This document shows positions 63,267 through 64,000 of a stretch of DNA of 64,000 nt, piece after piece. A program made the translations under genes and the position numbers. Under the pieces are notes generated by a model, which was given only the letters and a program-made list of their open reading frames with translations, was not told the DNA's origin and searched no databases. Position 1 is the stretch's first letter. Each line of letters begins with the position of its first letter. Source of the DNA: an uncultured Clostridium sp. (lineage in GTDB: Bacteria > Bacillota > Clostridia > Clostridiales > Clostridiaceae); assembly GCA_900539375.1 (NCBI GenBank), contig UQBY01000006.1, positions 53,616 through 117,615 of the forward strand, read 5' to 3'.

Positions 63267-63914
63267 TTATAATTTTGACATAAATTCAAAAATTCCTACA
63301 ACTAAAATTATTAAAATTATCACTAAAACAATTATCTTTACTTTACTATAAGGATATTCTCCCTTAATTTTTCCTGTTTGCCCATTTATCATTACATTAT
63401 ATACCTTATTTTTATAATTATAAGCTACAGAATATACTGGCAAAAGAAGATATTTATATGTTTCATTTGAATATCTAGGTCTTATCCTTACATCTCTAAC
63501 CCTATCATATCTTTTTAATACATCACTAGATGCCATGCTTTTTAACTGACTATCCATTTTTGAAACTGCTTCTTTATGTCCATCTTCTAAGCTTACACTA
63601 TAATTTTCAGATAAGTTTCCTGAAATATATTTAGGAGAATAGGAAGAAACCTCCTTTAAGTTAAAAGGCATAATTCCATCAAAAAACTTTTTTTCATGAA
63701 CTGATGAGGCTGGTATTTGTACATCATCAAAGAAATTTGATATATGTCCTGATGTAGGATACCAATCAACTTCTGTTTTTGTTTTTTCATTTCCTTCTTT
63801 ATCTTTATATTTTACCTGTCTTTCCTTACCACCATCTGCTGTATAATTACATTCAGCTTGGGCATCAAAAGTCCAATAAGGTATATATATTCCCTGAAAT
63901 CCGTTGCATAAAAC
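63267..63914 (-). pseudogene. 5'-truncated YdjG-like zinc-ribbon membrane protein
   Basis: The conserved frame runs from FQGIYIPYWTFDAQAE through SVHEKKFFDGIMPFN to a C-terminal helix (about the last 25 residues, IIVLVIILIILVVGIFEF). In intact relatives an N-terminal zinc-ribbon region of more than 100 residues precedes GIYIPYW. Here an in-frame stop lies nine codons before IYIPYW, and no ATG occurs in frame until 63671, in mid-domain. So the gene has lost its 5' part by deletion or interruption. An initiation at 63671 would give a 134-residue product of doubtful function. Confidence 0.65.
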
Positions 63915-63924
63915 TTATAAAAAG

Positions 63925-64000
63925 TTATAAATATATAAATTTTATTTTGTTTCCTTCTTCATAAAGCTCTATTTTGAAATAGTAAATTACTATATCTACT
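63925..64000 (-). CDS. C-terminal 24 codons of an unidentified open frame (partial)
   Basis: At the right edge a minus-strand frame encodes DIVIYYFKIELYEEGNK and ends FIYL before a stop at 63925-63927. It does not look like the missing part of the YdjG-like gene. It may be the end of a real gene, perhaps one inserted there, or chance. Confidence 0.25.
   Translation of the reverse strand, partial: VDIVIYYFKIELYEEGNKIKFIYL

Overview
The window is very AT-rich, has AGGAGG-type Shine-Dalgarno sites with some TTG and GTG starts, and carries typical low-GC Gram-positive genes (SipW/TasA-like export, FMN-riboswitch ribDEAH, LacI-controlled maltodextrin uptake, BY-kinase capsule control). It looks like a chromosomal piece of Clostridium sensu stricto (cluster I); I do not assign a species. 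Almost everything lies on the minus strand.

Layout. 1-9.2 kb: a secreted starch-degrading block of two GH13 alpha-amylases around a 972-residue secreted multidomain protein; the latter and the second amylase share the same MucBP-like and triple-tyrosine-like modules. 9.4-14.5 kb: a six-gene exopolysaccharide operon (Wzz, BY-kinase, PHP phosphatase, polymerase-like protein, two glycosyltransferases) without a visible priming transferase or flippase. 14.5-31.3 kb: housekeeping and transport genes (release factor 3, M18 aminopeptidase, two cation efflux proteins, a fused amino-acid binding protein/permease with its ATPase, a twin P-loop ATPase, HelD-like helicase, FtsH, signal peptidase I, SfsA, an anchored amidase). 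31.5-35.4 kb: riboflavin operon ribD-ribE-ribBA-ribH under an FMN riboswitch followed by two tandem terminator hairpins; a palindromic mobile-element-like insert separates ribBA from ribH. 36-44 kb: maltodextrin system (MalQ, LacI regulator, MalG, MalF, MalE, CdaR-like regulator, MsmK-type ATPase), which would take up the oligosaccharides made by the secreted amylases.

44.3-61.3 kb is the most unusual part. A SipW-type (ER-type, Ser/His) signal peptidase carries a long predicted cytoplasmic tail with a coiled coil, a Gln/Asn-rich stretch and seven tandem helical repeats; a 254-residue soluble protein carries four more of the same repeats. Around them are a TasA/camelysin-like protein, a 1167-residue secreted protein with the same kind of signal peptide, two multi-pass membrane proteins with repeated transmembrane pairs (one ending in an apparent internal SipW-type cleavage site), two paralogous surface proteins, a pyruvyl transferase, a glycosyltransferase and a degenerate SGNH-fold surface protein. 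I read it as a surface fibre/matrix system whose peptidase may be scaffolded in the cytoplasm; that last point is inference.

61.5-64 kb holds decaying material: an Rpn-type fragment fused to an IS200/IS605-like end, an SPFH protein (YdjI-like) and a 5'-truncated YdjG-like gene. I saw no tRNA, rRNA, CRISPR array or complete insertion sequence.
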